A stretch of 64,000 bases of DNA from UBA5972 sp964637875 (GTDB taxonomy: Bacteria > Pseudomonadota > Alphaproteobacteria > Rhodobacterales > Rhodobacteraceae), in contig CAZWXK010000001.1 in assembly GCA_964637875.1 (NCBI GenBank), forward strand, positions 1 to 64,000, read 5' to 3'. This document shows, one piece after another, positions 16,068 through 25,018 of this stretch (position 1 is its first letter; each line of letters begins with the position of its first letter). A program made the translations under genes and the position numbers. The notes beneath the pieces were generated by a model, which was given only the letters and a program-made list of their open reading frames with translations, did no database searches and was not told where the DNA came from.

Positions 16068-17555
16068 ATGACCGAGTTGAACAAGCTGACCATCTCTGAC
16101 GCACGCGACGCCCTGCGCAAGGGCGACCTCAGCGCGACCGAGCTGACCGAAGGCTGCATCAGGGCGGTCGAGGCGGCTGATGCCCTGAACGCCTACAGCA
16201 CCACAAGTTTCGACGCCGCCCGCCAGCAGGCCAAAGCGGCCGATCGACGCCTGAAGGCCGGCGATGCACCCGACCTGTGCGGCATCCCGCTGGGCATCAA
16301 GGATCTGTTCTGCACGCGCGGCGTTGCCAGCCAGGCGGCATCCAACATCCTGCGCGGGTTCAAGCCCGAATATGAAAGCACCATCACCAGCCAGCTCTGG
16401 GATCAGGGGGCGGTGATGCTGGGCAAGCTGAACATGGACGAATTCGCCATGGGGTCCAGCAACGAAACCTCGGCCTACGGGCCGGTGGTCAGCCCGTGGC
16501 GCCGCCGGGGCTCGGATGTGCCGCTGACGCCGGGGGGCTCGTCCGGCGGTTCTGCTGCGGCGGTGGCGGCCGATCTGTGCCTTGCGGCAACCGGCACCGA
16601 TACCGGCGGGTCGATCCGCCAGCCAGCGGCGTTCACCGGCATTGTCGGCCTCAAGCCCACCTATGGGCGTTGCTCGCGCTGGGGGATCATCGCATTCGCC
16701 AGCTCGCTGGATCAGGCGGGCCCGATGACCAAGACGGTGCGCGATGCGGCCATCATGCTGCGTGCCATGTGTGGCCACGACCCCAAGGACAGCACCAGCG
16801 CCGATATCCCCGTGCCCGATTTCGAGGCTGCCCTGACCGGCGACATCCGCGGCAAGAAGATCGGCCTGCCGCGTGAATACCGCCTTGAAGGCATGCCCGA
16901 CGAGATCGAGAAACTCTGGGCCGAAGGTGCCGAGATGCTGCGCGATGCCGGCGCCGAGATCATTGATGTCAGCCTGCCGCACACCAGATACGCGCTGCCC
17001 GCCTATTACGTGATCGCCCCGGCCGAGGCATCAAGCAACCTGGCCCGTTATGACGGTGTGCGCTATGGCCATCGTGCCAGGCTGGATGCGGGCGATGGCA
17101 TAACCGAGATGTATGAAAAGACCCGCGCCGAGGGCTTTGGCGCCGAGGTCAAGCGCCGGGTGATGATCGGGACCTATGTCCTGTCGGCGGGCTTTTACGA
17201 CGCCTATTACAACCGCGCCCGCAAGGTGCGCGCCCTGATCAAGAAGGATTTCGACGACGTGTTCGCAACCGGTGTCGACGCAATCCTGACGCCAGCCACG
17301 CCGTCGGCGGCCTTTGGCCTGGGCGAGATGGCCGACCAGGACCCGGTAAAGATGTATCTGAACGACGTGTTCACGGTCACGGTCAACCTGGCCGGTCTGC
17401 CGGGGATTTCGGTTCCCACGGGGCTGAACCATGAAGGTTTGCCGCTGGGGCTGCAACTGATCGGACGCCCCTGGGAAGAGGGCGACATGTTGAATGTTGC
17501 CTATTCACTGGAACGTGCGGTCGGCTTTGTTTCAAAGCCGGAGAAATGGTGGTAA
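16068..17555 (+). CDS. gatA: Asp-tRNA(Asn)/Glu-tRNA(Gln) amidotransferase subunit A
   Basis: 495 residues, amidase-signature family. It hydrolyses glutamine and channels ammonia to the misacylated tRNA bound by GatB. The Ser-cisSer-Lys triad is visible: Lys78 (GIKDLF), Ser158 (PGGSSGGS) and Ser182 (TDTGGSIRQP). Full length, ATG 5 nt after gatC. The C-terminal GLPLGLQLIGRPWEEGDML is typical of the family. Confidence 0.97.
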   Translation: MTELNKLTISDARDALRKGDLSATELTEGCIRAVEAADALNAYSTTSFDAARQQAKAADRRLKAGDAPDLCGIPLGIKDLFCTRGVASQAASNILRGFKPEYESTITSQLWDQGAVMLGKLNMDEFAMGSSNETSAYGPVVSPWRRRGSDVPLTPGGSSGGSAAAVAADLCLAATGTDTGGSIRQPAAFTGIVGLKPTYGRCSRWGIIAFASSLDQAGPMTKTVRDAAIMLRAMCGHDPKDSTSADIPVPDFEAALTGDIRGKKIGLPREYRLEGMPDEIEKLWAEGAEMLRDAGAEIIDVSLPHTRYALPAYYVIAPAEASSNLARYDGVRYGHRARLDAGDGITEMYEKTRAEGFGAEVKRRVMIGTYVLSAGFYDAYYNRARKVRALIKKDFDDVFATGVDAILTPATPSAAFGLGEMADQDPVKMYLNDVFTVTVNLAGLPGISVPTGLNHEGLPLGLQLIGRPWEEGDMLNVAYSLERAVGFVSKPEKWW

Positions 17556-17594
17556 ACGGCTGAACCATCCGGACTTTCCGACCGAGGACCGATC

Positions 17595-18209
17595 ATGCGC
17601 ATGACCATAGCCCTGTTTGCCCTGACAGCCCTTGCAGCCTGCGCGACGACCACCCCGCCTGATGACGGCGCGCGCGTGCCGACTGTCGGCAATACCGCGT
17701 CGCAGCAGAACATGACAGCGCGCGGCGGCTCTGCCCGCAAGAGCGACCCTACCAGCACGGCGCAGGCGCGCGCGGCAGATACCACCGCCAAGGACCAGCC
17801 AGCCCGCGCCGGAAACAGCGCGGCGATTTCGGATACGCAGAATTTTGCCGCAGTTACTGCGCGCGTAACCCCCGAGCAGGACGCGGCACGGCTGGAGGCA
17901 TTGCGCAAGCAGTACAAGTTCATCGATCCGTCACAGGTCACGTTGCCCACGCAGAAAAGTGACGTGAATGTCGTCAAATATGCCCTCGAAACCACAAACA
18001 AGGTGGGTGAAAAGATCTATTCGCGGTTCAATCCGCTCGGGGCAATCACCTCCCAGGCCTGCCGGGCCTATTCCGTCCCGGACGAGGCGCAGGCCGCGTT
18101 TCTGCGGGCTGGCGGACCCAGGCGCGATCCGCTGGGCCTCGATCCGGATGGCGACGGTTTTGCCTGTGACTGGTCGCCGGAATTCTATCGCAAGCTTGTG
18201 AAGAAATAG
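17595..18209 (+). CDS. Lipoprotein with excalibur-like calcium-binding motif
   Basis: 204 residues. The signal peptide ends in LAAC (Cys16), so it is lipid-modified. Residues 17-90 are low-complexity, rich in Ala, Thr, Ser and Arg, probably a flexible wall-spanning linker. The C-terminus has a conserved Cys (ACRAYSVPDEAQ, about 157) and the excalibur-type DPDGDGFACDW (about 185-195), a DxDxDG loop that binds Ca2+ in related extracellular proteins. The two cysteines may form the usual excalibur disulfide. It precedes a peptidoglycan amidase gene by 20 nt, so a cell-wall role is plausible. Confidence 0.75.
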   Translation: MRMTIALFALTALAACATTTPPDDGARVPTVGNTASQQNMTARGGSARKSDPTSTAQARAADTTAKDQPARAGNSAAISDTQNFAAVTARVTPEQDAARLEALRKQYKFIDPSQVTLPTQKSDVNVVKYALETTNKVGEKIYSRFNPLGAITSQACRAYSVPDEAQAAFLRAGGPRRDPLGLDPDGDGFACDWSPEFYRKLVKK

Positions 18210-18229
18210 CACGGGGGGAGACAGGGCAA

Positions 18230-18967
18230 ATGGACATTCTGGCCTGGCCCTCGCCGAATTTCGGTGTCCGTCGCCACGGGCGCGGCCCCGAACTGGTGGT
18301 TCTGCATCATACCGCCATGCACGACGCCAAGGCGGCGCTGTCGCGGTTGTGCGATCCCGGGGCCGAGGTCTCGGCTCATTATCTGATCTGTCCGTTGGGA
18401 CGGATATACCAGCTGGTGGATGAAAGGCTGCGTGCATGGCATGCCGGCGCCGGGGGGTGGGGCAGGACGCGGGATGTGAATTCGCACTCGATCGGGATCG
18501 AGCTTGCCAATGCAGGGCCGCTGGCCGGGTTCCCCCCCTATGGCGCCGCCCAGATGGATGCGCTGGAAGAGCTGCTTGCAGACATCCTGTCGCGCCATGG
18601 AATCCCGCCCTGTGGGGTCATCGGGCATTCCGACATGGCGCCTGGACGCAAGCGGGATCCAGGCGCAAAATTCGACTGGCGCCGCCTGGCCCTGCGCGGC
18701 ATTTCGATCTGGCCCGATCCCGGCGAGGATGAAACCCCCGAAGAGGCTGGGTTTCTGGCTGCGGCGGAACGTTTCGGATATGTCCCGCCCGAATCCGCAA
18801 TCAGCGATGACAAGACCTGGTTGCAGCATGTCCTTGCGGCATTTCGTCTGCGCTTTCGCCCCCTGCACAAGGGGCCGCTGGATGGAACGGACATGGCGAT
18901 GATGCGCGAGCTTGCCGAACGCTACCCTTGCCGGATCGGCCTTGACCCCGAGACGCCCACCTCATAA
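18230..18967 (+). CDS. N-acetylmuramoyl-L-alanine amidase, AmpD-like
   Basis: 245 residues, Amidase_2 fold. Zn ligands: His in VLHHTAMHD (about 26-27), His of IGHSDMAPGRKRDPG (about 137) and its Asp (147). There is no signal peptide, so it is cytosolic like AmpD and would recycle anhydro-muropeptides. The C-terminal part (about 170-240; EEAGFLAAAERFGY) is the peptidoglycan-binding-like helical region of longer homologues. RNase P RNA begins only 10 nt downstream, with its promoter inside the end of this gene. Confidence 0.88.
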   Translation: MDILAWPSPNFGVRRHGRGPELVVLHHTAMHDAKAALSRLCDPGAEVSAHYLICPLGRIYQLVDERLRAWHAGAGGWGRTRDVNSHSIGIELANAGPLAGFPPYGAAQMDALEELLADILSRHGIPPCGVIGHSDMAPGRKRDPGAKFDWRRLALRGISIWPDPGEDETPEEAGFLAAAERFGYVPPESAISDDKTWLQHVLAAFRLRFRPLHKGPLDGTDMAMMRELAERYPCRIGLDPETPTS

Positions 18968-18970
18968 CTG
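18942..18970 (+). promoter_or_regulatory. Promoter of the RNase P RNA gene, inside the amidase gene
   Basis: TTGACC (18942-18947), a spacer of exactly 17 nt and TAACTG (18965-18970). A start site 7-8 nt downstream would fall at 18978, the first base of the RNase P RNA as defined by its terminal stem. It overlaps the last codons and stop of the amidase gene. Confidence 0.6.
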
Positions 18971-18977
18971 TGGTTGT

Positions 18978-19351
18978 GCGCGGATGGCCGGATGGCCGCG
19001 TGCGTCGCAGGACGCGCGAGGAAAGTCCGGACTCCACGAGGAAAGGGCGCCGGGTAACGCCCGGCCGGGGAAACCCGAGGGAAAGCGCCACAGAAAACAG
19101 ACGGCCCTGCATGCAGGGTCACGGTGAAAAGGTGGGGCAAGAGCCCACCGCGCCCCCGGCAACGGGGGCGGCATGGCAAGCCCCGCCCGGAGCAATGCCA
19201 AATAGGGGTTTCGGGGGCGGCAACGCCCGGGGCATCCTCGGCCCAGAGACCCGGGTCGGCAGCTAGAACCCGTCGGCAACGGCGGGTCCAGATGAATGGT
19301 CATCCAGGGGGGCAACCCCCGGACAGAATCCGGCTTACAGGCCATCCGCGC
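18978..19351 (+). ncRNA. rnpB: RNase P RNA, class A
   Basis: About 374 nt; catalytic RNA that removes tRNA 5' leaders. The 5' end GCGCGGATGGCC (18978-18989) pairs with the 3' end GGCCATCCGCGC (19340-19351) as helix P1. Universally conserved blocks are present: GAGGAAAGTCCGGACTCCA around 19018, ACAGAAAACAGACGG near 19090, and ACAGAATCCGGCTTACAG near 19323. Reading frames crossing this stretch are not genes. Confidence 0.97.
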
Positions 19352-19481
19352 CCCAAAACGGGCCTTGACTGCGCGCTGCATGGGTTTAAAAGGCAGGTTC
19401 CAGATTTCGAAGGTGGCCGGACGAGTCGGCCGCAACGCGCAGGGCCGCAAAGGGACGTGGCCGCGACAGGAGACGAGCAAA

Positions 19482-19649
19482 ATGGCGAAACCGACCACGA
19501 TCAAGATCCGTCTGAACTCGACGGCGGATACCGGCCACTTTTACGTGACCAAGAAAAACGCCCGCACCATGACCGAAAAGATGGTCGTGCGCAAATACGA
19601 TCCGGTCGTGCGCAAGCATGTCGAATACAAGGAAGGCAAGATCAAGTAG
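19482..19649 (+). CDS. rpmG: 50S ribosomal protein L33
   Basis: 55 residues (MAKPTTIKIRLNSTAD at the start, VEYKEGKIK at the end). It is the cysteine-free type of L33, which does not bind zinc. AGGAG lies 9 nt before ATG 19482; the open frame upstream runs back into the RNase P RNA and is not used. Confidence 0.97.
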   Translation: MAKPTTIKIRLNSTADTGHFYVTKKNARTMTEKMVVRKYDPVVRKHVEYKEGKIK

Positions 19650-19673
19650 ATCCTGCCCGACCGCAAGATGAAC

Positions 19674-19702
19674 AAGGTCGCGCCTTTCGTGCGACCTTTT
19701 TT
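19674..19702 (+). terminator. Intrinsic terminator after rpmG
   Basis: AAGGTCGC (19674-19681), a 9-nt loop, GCGACCTT (19691-19698) and a run of T to 19702. A canonical hairpin plus T-tract, 25 nt after the rpmG stop. Confidence 0.9.
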
Positions 19703-19725
19703 ATTGTGCCTTCGCGATTGCCATG

Positions 19726-19760
19726 AAAAGGCCGCCAGACCATTCCGGTCGGGCGGCTTT
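19726..19760 (-). terminator. Intrinsic terminator after carD
   Basis: Arms 19731-19741 and 19747-19757 (GCCGCC-A-GACC against GGTC-G-GGCGGC) flanked by T-runs on the minus strand. It faces the rpmG terminator, closing the convergent pair. Confidence 0.8.
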
Positions 19761-19843
19761 CGCGTGAAAACGATCAGCATACGGGGCAGATCGCGGGGCA
19801 GATCGTCTGACCGGCGCCCTGCCTCGGCGCCGGGAAAGTCGTA

Positions 19844-20356
19844 TCAGGCGGCGCGTGACACCAGAACGCTGTCAACACGCTGCTGGGCGCTGACCTCGTC
19901 AACGCCGTCAACCGCAGCGACTTCGCGGGTCAGGCGCTCAAGCGCGGCCTCGTAAAGCTGACGTTCGGAATAGCTTTGCTCGCGCTGGTCGTCATTGCGG
20001 TGCAGGTCGCGCACCACTTCGGCGATGGAAATCAGATCGCCGGAATTGATCTTCTGTTCATATTCCTGGGCGCGACGCGACCACATGGCGCGCTTGACCC
20101 GCGCACGGCCTTTCAGCGTTTCCAGCGCCTTGCCGACGAGCTCGGGGCTGGACAGGCCGCGCATGCCCACGGCGGTGGCCTTGTTGGTCGGAACCCGCAA
20201 GGTCATCTTGTCCTTTTCAAAGGAAATCACGAACATTTCCATGCGGAATCCGGCGATTTCCTCCTCATCGATCGAGACGATACGCCCCACCCCGTGCGAG
20301 GGGTAGACGACATAGTCATTGGGACGGAATTCGGCGGATCTCTTGGCTTTCGACAT
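19844..20356 (-). CDS. carD: CarD-family transcriptional regulator
   Basis: 170 residues. The N-terminal RNA-polymerase interacting domain (FRPNDYVVYPSHGVGRIVSI, about 9-28) resembles that of the Mfd/TRCF factor, followed by a helical C-terminal DNA-binding domain (EYEQKINSGDLISIAEVVRDL, about 98-118). CarD binds the RNA polymerase beta subunit and stabilises open complexes, notably at rRNA and stress promoters, and is essential in several alphaproteobacteria. ATG 20356 chosen because it follows AAGGAAAGAGAG. The 336 nt upstream contain no gene I can support. Confidence 0.93.
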   Translation of the reverse strand: MSKAKRSAEFRPNDYVVYPSHGVGRIVSIDEEEIAGFRMEMFVISFEKDKMTLRVPTNKATAVGMRGLSSPELVGKALETLKGRARVKRAMWSRRAQEYEQKINSGDLISIAEVVRDLHRNDDQREQSYSERQLYEAALERLTREVAAVDGVDEVSAQQRVDSVLVSRAA

Positions 20357-20692
20357 ATGCTCTCTTTCCTTGTTGACCCATGGCCCGTTCTGAAGGCGCG
20401 GGGGCCGTTTGCTGTTCGAAGCTGACAAAACCGCCTGTGGTTCCCCGTTGCGGGAGCCAAAGCGGTCATGTCAACTGTCTCATGTAGTCCCCCGAGCGCG
20501 AGCAGCCCGGCAGGAAGGGTTGGATGGTCCTCGATTGTCTGGAATCCTGTATAGCATAAAATCAACCCTTTTTAAAGCGCTGCGCCGCGGCATGATGGGA
20601 CAACTGCCGGATCAGGCAACGGCAACCGGTCCAGATGGTGGGCCCTGCTGTGTGTCCATGGAGCCGTGGCGCCCCAACAGGGGGCCGCGCCG
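20357..20692. other. 336-nt interval between carD and nusB without a supported gene
   Basis: The start is the carD leader. A TATACA hexamer on the minus strand near 20552 could be a -10 element, but its -35 is weak. No RNA gene or repeat was recognised. Confidence 0.4.
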
Positions 20693-21166
20693 TCAGGAAA
20701 AGTCGTCCGGGGCCAACGCGCGTGCCATGTGGTCAAGCACGGCATTGACAAAGCCGGCTTCGCGTCCGTCCGGAAAAAATGCCTTGGCGACGTCCACGAA
20801 TTCATTGATCACCACCTTTGCCGGGGTCTGGCCGAGCAACAGCTCGGCTGCGGCGGCGCGGAAAAGCGCGCGCAGGGTGGGATCGATGCGGGTAATCGGC
20901 CATTTCGCGACAAGCGCGCGGTCGGTGGTCTGGTCGATCCGGGCCTGATGGTCTACGGCCCCTTCCAGCAGGTTGCGAAACAGCGTGATGTTGGCGTCGG
21001 AATATTTGACGCCGTCGATCTCGGCGCCCAGGCGGTGCGTTTCGAACTGGTGGCGCACGTCGTCGAGGGTGGCGTCCGAGGCCTCCATCTGGAACAGCGC
21101 CTGAACGGCAAACAGGCGCGCCGCCGATTTCATGCGACGTTTGTTGTCATGCGAAGGATGCGTCAT
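20693..21166 (-). CDS. nusB: Transcription antitermination factor NusB
   Basis: 157 residues, all-helical. NusB with NusE binds boxA RNA in rRNA antitermination. Typical features are AARLFAVQALFQME (about 15-28), the PxTRIDPTLRALFRAAAAELL stretch near 92-113 and VINEFVDVAKAFFPDGREAGFVNAVLD near 120-146. ATG shares a base with the ribH stop (TGATG). Last gene of the riboflavin operon. Confidence 0.95.
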   Translation of the reverse strand: MTHPSHDNKRRMKSAARLFAVQALFQMEASDATLDDVRHQFETHRLGAEIDGVKYSDANITLFRNLLEGAVDHQARIDQTTDRALVAKWPITRIDPTLRALFRAAAAELLLGQTPAKVVINEFVDVAKAFFPDGREAGFVNAVLDHMARALAPDDFS

Positions 21167-21699
21167 CAGTCTTTTCCGGCGATCAGGATGTTGTCGGATG
21201 CGGGGCGAAAACCGATATCGCCTGTCGGTGGGGTGAAGCGACGCGAAAGCCGGATCAGGTGCATGGCGGCTTCGGCCGCGCCTCCGCCCTTGTTCTGGCC
21301 GACGGCCTCGGCCCTGACCTCGGCCTGGCGTCGGTTCTCGACGGTCAGGATGCCGTTGCCGATGCACAGCCCGTCGAGCCCCAGCAGGGACAGGGCGCGC
21401 GAGCTGTCATTGCAGACCGTATCGTAATGGGTGGTTTCACCCCGGATGACGCAGCCGAGCGCCACGAACCCGTCGAAATTTCCCCCGCCCGAGGCCAGGC
21501 GGATCGCCGTGGGAATTTCGAGCGCACCCGGCACTTCGACCAGGTCATGGGTTGCCCCGGCGACCTCGATCGCGCGGCGCGCGCCCTGGACGAGCTGATC
21601 GGTGATGTCCTTGTAATATGGGGCGACCACGATCAGCAGGCGGGTCGGGCTGTCGAATCGCGGCGCTGGCAGGGTGTGGTGGACTTCCGACTCAGCCAT
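21166..21699 (-). CDS. ribH: 6,7-dimethyl-8-ribityllumazine synthase
   Basis: 177 residues. Condenses the RibB product 3,4-dihydroxy-2-butanone 4-phosphate with the ribitylaminouracil. Seen: VVAPYYKDITDQLVQGAR, the phosphate/substrate loop VPGALEIPTAI (about 53-63), and GCVIRGETTHYD with the catalytic His (about 82-93). ATG 21699 is preferred because AGGA lies 8 nt upstream; ATG 21708 is possible. It overlaps the ribB end by 8 nt. Confidence 0.95.
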   Translation of the reverse strand: MAESEVHHTLPAPRFDSPTRLLIVVAPYYKDITDQLVQGARRAIEVAGATHDLVEVPGALEIPTAIRLASGGGNFDGFVALGCVIRGETTHYDTVCNDSSRALSLLGLDGLCIGNGILTVENRRQAEVRAEAVGQNKGGGAAEAAMHLIRLSRRFTPPTGDIGFRPASDNILIAGKD

Positions 21700-22819
21700 T
21701 TTTTCCATCCTTGGCTGCGGTTGTTCTGGTGATCGCCCGGGTGCCCGTGATGCGCAGCCCGTATGCGTCGAGACCGATCACCCTGGGCAGCGGGTTGTCG
21801 GTCAGGAGGATCAGGTCATGCACATTCAGCGATGACAGGATCTGTGCCCCGATGCCCGTCTGGCGCAGGGTGTGGGGCGAGGTTTCCTCCGAAAACTCGA
21901 GCGTCTTGCACGGTTCGCGGAACAGGATGACCAGGCCGCGGCCCTCGTCGGCGATGATCTGCATGGCACGGGGCAATTCGTCCGCCGGCGCGGGGCCCAG
22001 GCCCAGCACGTCTTCCAGCACGTTCAACGCATGGGTGCGCACAAGCACCGGTTCGGGCGTGTTGATATCGCCCTTGCTCAGCGCGACATGCTCGGTGCCA
22101 TCGGTCTGGTCGGTGAAGATACGCATCAACCAGTCGCCCCCATGAGCCGAGGTAACGCGGCGGACGGCGGTTTCATGCACCAGGTTGTCATGCCTGTGCC
22201 GATAGGCGATCAGATCCGAAATCGTGCCGATCTTGAGGCCATGATGTTGCGCAAAGGCGATCAGATCGGGCAGGCGGGCCATGGTGCCGTCATCCTTCAT
22301 GATCTCGCAGATCACCCCCGAGGGGTTGAGCCCGGCAAGGCGCGCAATATCGACGGCTGCTTCGGTATGACCGGCGCGAATCAGAACGCCTCCGTCGCGG
22401 GCACGCAGCGGAAAGACGTGGCCTGGCGTTGCGATGTCCTGCGGGCCCTTGCTGGGGTCGATGGCAACGGCCACCGTGCGCGCCCTGTCATGGGCGGAAA
22501 TCCCGGTGGTCACGCCCTCGCGCGCCTCGATCGAGATGGTAAAGGCGGTTTCGTGGCGGCTGGAATTGTAGGATGCCATCAGCGGCAGGCCCAGCGCATC
22601 GATCCGCTCGCCCGTCAGGGCAAGGCAGATCAGGCCGCGCCCGTGGGTGGCCATGAAATTGATCGCGTCCGGTGTTGCCATCTGGGCGGGGATGATCAGG
22701 TCGCCCTCGTTTTCGCGGTCCTCGTGATCGACCAGGATGAACATGCGTCCGTTGCGGGCGTCTTCGATGATGTCCTCGATCGGTGAAATTGCGTCCGCAA
22801 AGTCCTGTTTCTGCGCCAT
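21692..22819 (-). CDS. ribB: 3,4-dihydroxy-2-butanone 4-phosphate synthase with degenerate GTP cyclohydrolase II-like domain
   Basis: 375 residues. The N-terminal 205 residues are a complete DHBP synthase: DHEDRENEGDLIIPAQ (acidic metal and substrate loop, about 31-46), SYNSSRHETAFT and RAGHTEAAVD. It makes the four-carbon unit of riboflavin from ribulose 5-phosphate. The C-terminal 165 residues align in outline with GTP cyclohydrolase II, but the zinc site is gone: where active enzymes have C-x10-C-x-C, this one reads VRTHALNVLEDVLGLG with no cysteine. Such RibB-X hybrids are known in proteobacteria. The active GTP cyclohydrolase II must be elsewhere. 3 nt after ribE. Confidence 0.93.
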   Translation of the reverse strand: MAQKQDFADAISPIEDIIEDARNGRMFILVDHEDRENEGDLIIPAQMATPDAINFMATHGRGLICLALTGERIDALGLPLMASYNSSRHETAFTISIEAREGVTTGISAHDRARTVAVAIDPSKGPQDIATPGHVFPLRARDGGVLIRAGHTEAAVDIARLAGLNPSGVICEIMKDDGTMARLPDLIAFAQHHGLKIGTISDLIAYRHRHDNLVHETAVRRVTSAHGGDWLMRIFTDQTDGTEHVALSKGDINTPEPVLVRTHALNVLEDVLGLGPAPADELPRAMQIIADEGRGLVILFREPCKTLEFSEETSPHTLRQTGIGAQILSSLNVHDLILLTDNPLPRVIGLDAYGLRITGTRAITRTTAAKDGKNG

Positions 22820-22822
22820 GGG

Positions 22823-23446
22823 TTAACGCTCCATTTCGTGCAGGCGGGCCACATAGCGGGCCAGCGTGTCGATTTCAAGATTGACCATCGCGCCAATGCT
22901 TGCGTCGCCCCAGGTGGTTGCTGTCCTGGTGTGCGGTATGATGTTGACGCCGAATTCGGTACCGATCACCTCGTTCACGGTCAGTGACGTGCCATTCAGC
23001 GCAACCGATCCCTTGGGCGCGATGAACCTTGCCAGTGCCTTAGGCGCGCGCAGTGTGATGCGTGTCGAATCGCCATCGGGGCGCATGTCCGTGATTTCCG
23101 CAAGACCGTCAACATGGCCGGAAACGATATGACCGCCCAACTCGTCCCCTACCCGCAGGGCGCGTTCCAGGTTGACCTGCCTGCCGGCCTGCCACATGCC
23201 CAGGTTCGTCTTGCTCAGGGTTTCTGCCGATATGTCGACCTCGAACCAGTTTCGGGGTGTATTGCCCGGATTGCCCTCTGGACCGACCCCCAGATTGACC
23301 ACGGTCAGGCAAACGCCATCACAGGCGATCGATGCCCCCATGTCGATGCTCGTGACATCATGGGTCGTCGCGATGCGCGCGCGCATGTCGTTCTGGCGGT
23401 CGACCTCCAGAACTGTCCCGATGTCGGTGATGATCCCGGTGAACAT
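22823..23446 (-). CDS. ribE: Riboflavin synthase, alpha chain
   Basis: 207 residues made of two lumazine-binding repeats (MFTGIITDIGTV at 1-12; the second repeat starts GGHIVSGHVDGLA near 100). It dismutates two 6,7-dimethyl-8-ribityllumazines to riboflavin. First gene of ribE-ribB-ribH-nusB, genes 3 nt apart or overlapping. No FMN riboswitch was recognised in the 279 nt upstream, which is shared with the divergent capsule gene. Confidence 0.95.
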   Translation of the reverse strand: MFTGIITDIGTVLEVDRQNDMRARIATTHDVTSIDMGASIACDGVCLTVVNLGVGPEGNPGNTPRNWFEVDISAETLSKTNLGMWQAGRQVNLERALRVGDELGGHIVSGHVDGLAEITDMRPDGDSTRITLRAPKALARFIAPKGSVALNGTSLTVNEVIGTEFGVNIIPHTRTATTWGDASIGAMVNLEIDTLARYVARLHEMER

Positions 23447-23725
23447 GTTGTCATTCCCGATCTGTGCAACAATTGAAACCCCTATCCGCACGACGCCCCA
23501 AGGGCAAGGGCCGTTGCGCGGCCCCGGCTGTTGCGCGCCAGTCTGACCGGACCCGTCGAAATGCCTTGGATTATCTCTCGATCTGGGCAAAGATCGGGTC
23601 GCGAACACGTGCCGGGTGGGCAACATCCGGCAGGATATTCGTCGGCAGGGAAGATAAATCGTGACAACAGGGATGTTCCCGCGGACAATCCGGGCCGTGG
23701 GGGCGTGACCAGTGGCAGGAAACCA

Positions 23726-25018
23726 ATGGGCAAAGCGTCCGGCGCAGGCAAGGTATTCGCCTTTTTCCAGGGGCCTCATGGGCCGTTCTTCTACCGGCTG
23801 TCCCGGGCGCTCGGGGATTCCGGCGCCCGTGTCCTGAAGATCGGGTTCAATCGTGGGGACGAGGCATTCTGGCGTGACCCTGCGACCTATGTTCCCTATC
23901 TCGACCCGCCGGCCGCCTGGCCGGTTGCGGTGCGCAGGCTTTTGCGCGCGCATGGCGTGACGGATATCGTCCTGTATGGCGATATGCGCCCGATACACGC
24001 CGAGGCCATCCGTGCCGCGCGCGAGGCCGACATTACCATCCACTGTTTCGAGGAAGGGTATCTTCGCCCGTACTGGGCCACCTACGAGCGCGGTGGCGTG
24101 AACGGAAATTCGCGCCTGATGGACATGAGCATCGCGGAGATGCGTGCAGCCCTGAACGGCCGCGGCATTGATCACCCCGAGGCACCGGCACGCTGGGGAG
24201 ACATGCGCGAACACGCCTTTTATGGCGCGCTGTACCACGGTCACATCCTGTTCAGGAACCACCGCTACCGCCATTACAGAACGCATCGCGAAACCTCGGT
24301 ATGGCAGGAATTCAGGCTTCATTTCAGGCGGTTGCAGGCCATGCCGTTGCATGCAGCCCAGCGCAGGCTGGCAACCCGCCGCATCCGGCACGAGGGGTAT
24401 GTCCATCATCTTGCCCTGTTGCAGCTGGGCCATGACAGCTCGATTCAGTCGCATAGCCCGATACGGTCGATGCCCGAATTCATCCGCATGGTGATCGAGG
24501 GTTTTGCCGCTGGCGCACCGATCCATCATCACCTTGTATTCAAGGCACATCCGCTCGAGGACGGCCGTTATCCGCTGCGTCGTATCGCGCTTGAGCTTGC
24601 CGCCGCTCACGGCCTTGCCGGAAGGGTCCATTTCGTGCGTGGTGGCAAGCTGGCCGAATTGCTGAATCTGGCCCGCTCGGTGGTGACGGTCAATTCTACC
24701 GCTGCGCAGCAGGCGCTTTGGCGGGGGTTGCCGGTCCGGGCGCTGGGTCGCGCCGTGTATTGCAAGCCCGAGCTGGTATCGGATCAACCGCTCTCGGCGT
24801 TTTTCGCCGACCCCCACAAGCCCGATATGACGGCCTACCGCGATTTCCGACAATATCTTCTGGAAACCTCGCAGGTAATGGGCGGATTCTATGCAACCCG
24901 AAGCCGTCGCCGTCTGATTCGGGGGGTCCTGGACAGGGTTCTTTCCGCCGAGGATCCCTATGATTCGCTCCGCCTGGGGAACGATCGAGCGTCGGTGCGC
25001 CTCCGGGTCGTGAATTGA
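23726..25018 (+). CDS. kpsS: KpsS-like capsule polysaccharide synthesis/export protein
   Basis: 430 residues, no signal peptide. KpsS adds the first Kdo residue to the lipid anchor of group 2 capsules. Typical features: KVFAFFQGPHGPFFYRLSRAL (start), IHCFEEGYLRPYWATYE near 112-128, LVFKAHPLEDGRYP near 272-285 and VTVNSTAAQQALWRGLPV near 317-335 (nucleotide-sugar binding helix region). ATG 23726 is preceded by CAGGAAACC. A wza-like gene follows after 83 nt. Kdo transfer is inferred from family. Confidence 0.88.
   Translation: MGKASGAGKVFAFFQGPHGPFFYRLSRALGDSGARVLKIGFNRGDEAFWRDPATYVPYLDPPAAWPVAVRRLLRAHGVTDIVLYGDMRPIHAEAIRAAREADITIHCFEEGYLRPYWATYERGGVNGNSRLMDMSIAEMRAALNGRGIDHPEAPARWGDMREHAFYGALYHGHILFRNHRYRHYRTHRETSVWQEFRLHFRRLQAMPLHAAQRRLATRRIRHEGYVHHLALLQLGHDSSIQSHSPIRSMPEFIRMVIEGFAAGAPIHHHLVFKAHPLEDGRYPLRRIALELAAAHGLAGRVHFVRGGKLAELLNLARSVVTVNSTAAQQALWRGLPVRALGRAVYCKPELVSDQPLSAFFADPHKPDMTAYRDFRQYLLETSQVMGGFYATRSRRRLIRGVLDRVLSAEDPYDSLRLGNDRASVRLRVVN

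Noticed and set aside
18922..19504. Several open frames across the RNase P RNA, one of 180 codons
   Set aside because: The nucleotide sequence there is RNase P RNA by its conserved blocks and terminal pairing.
23447..23725. FMN riboswitch upstream of the rib operon
   Set aside because: None of the conserved RFN-element blocks was found on the minus strand ahead of ribE.
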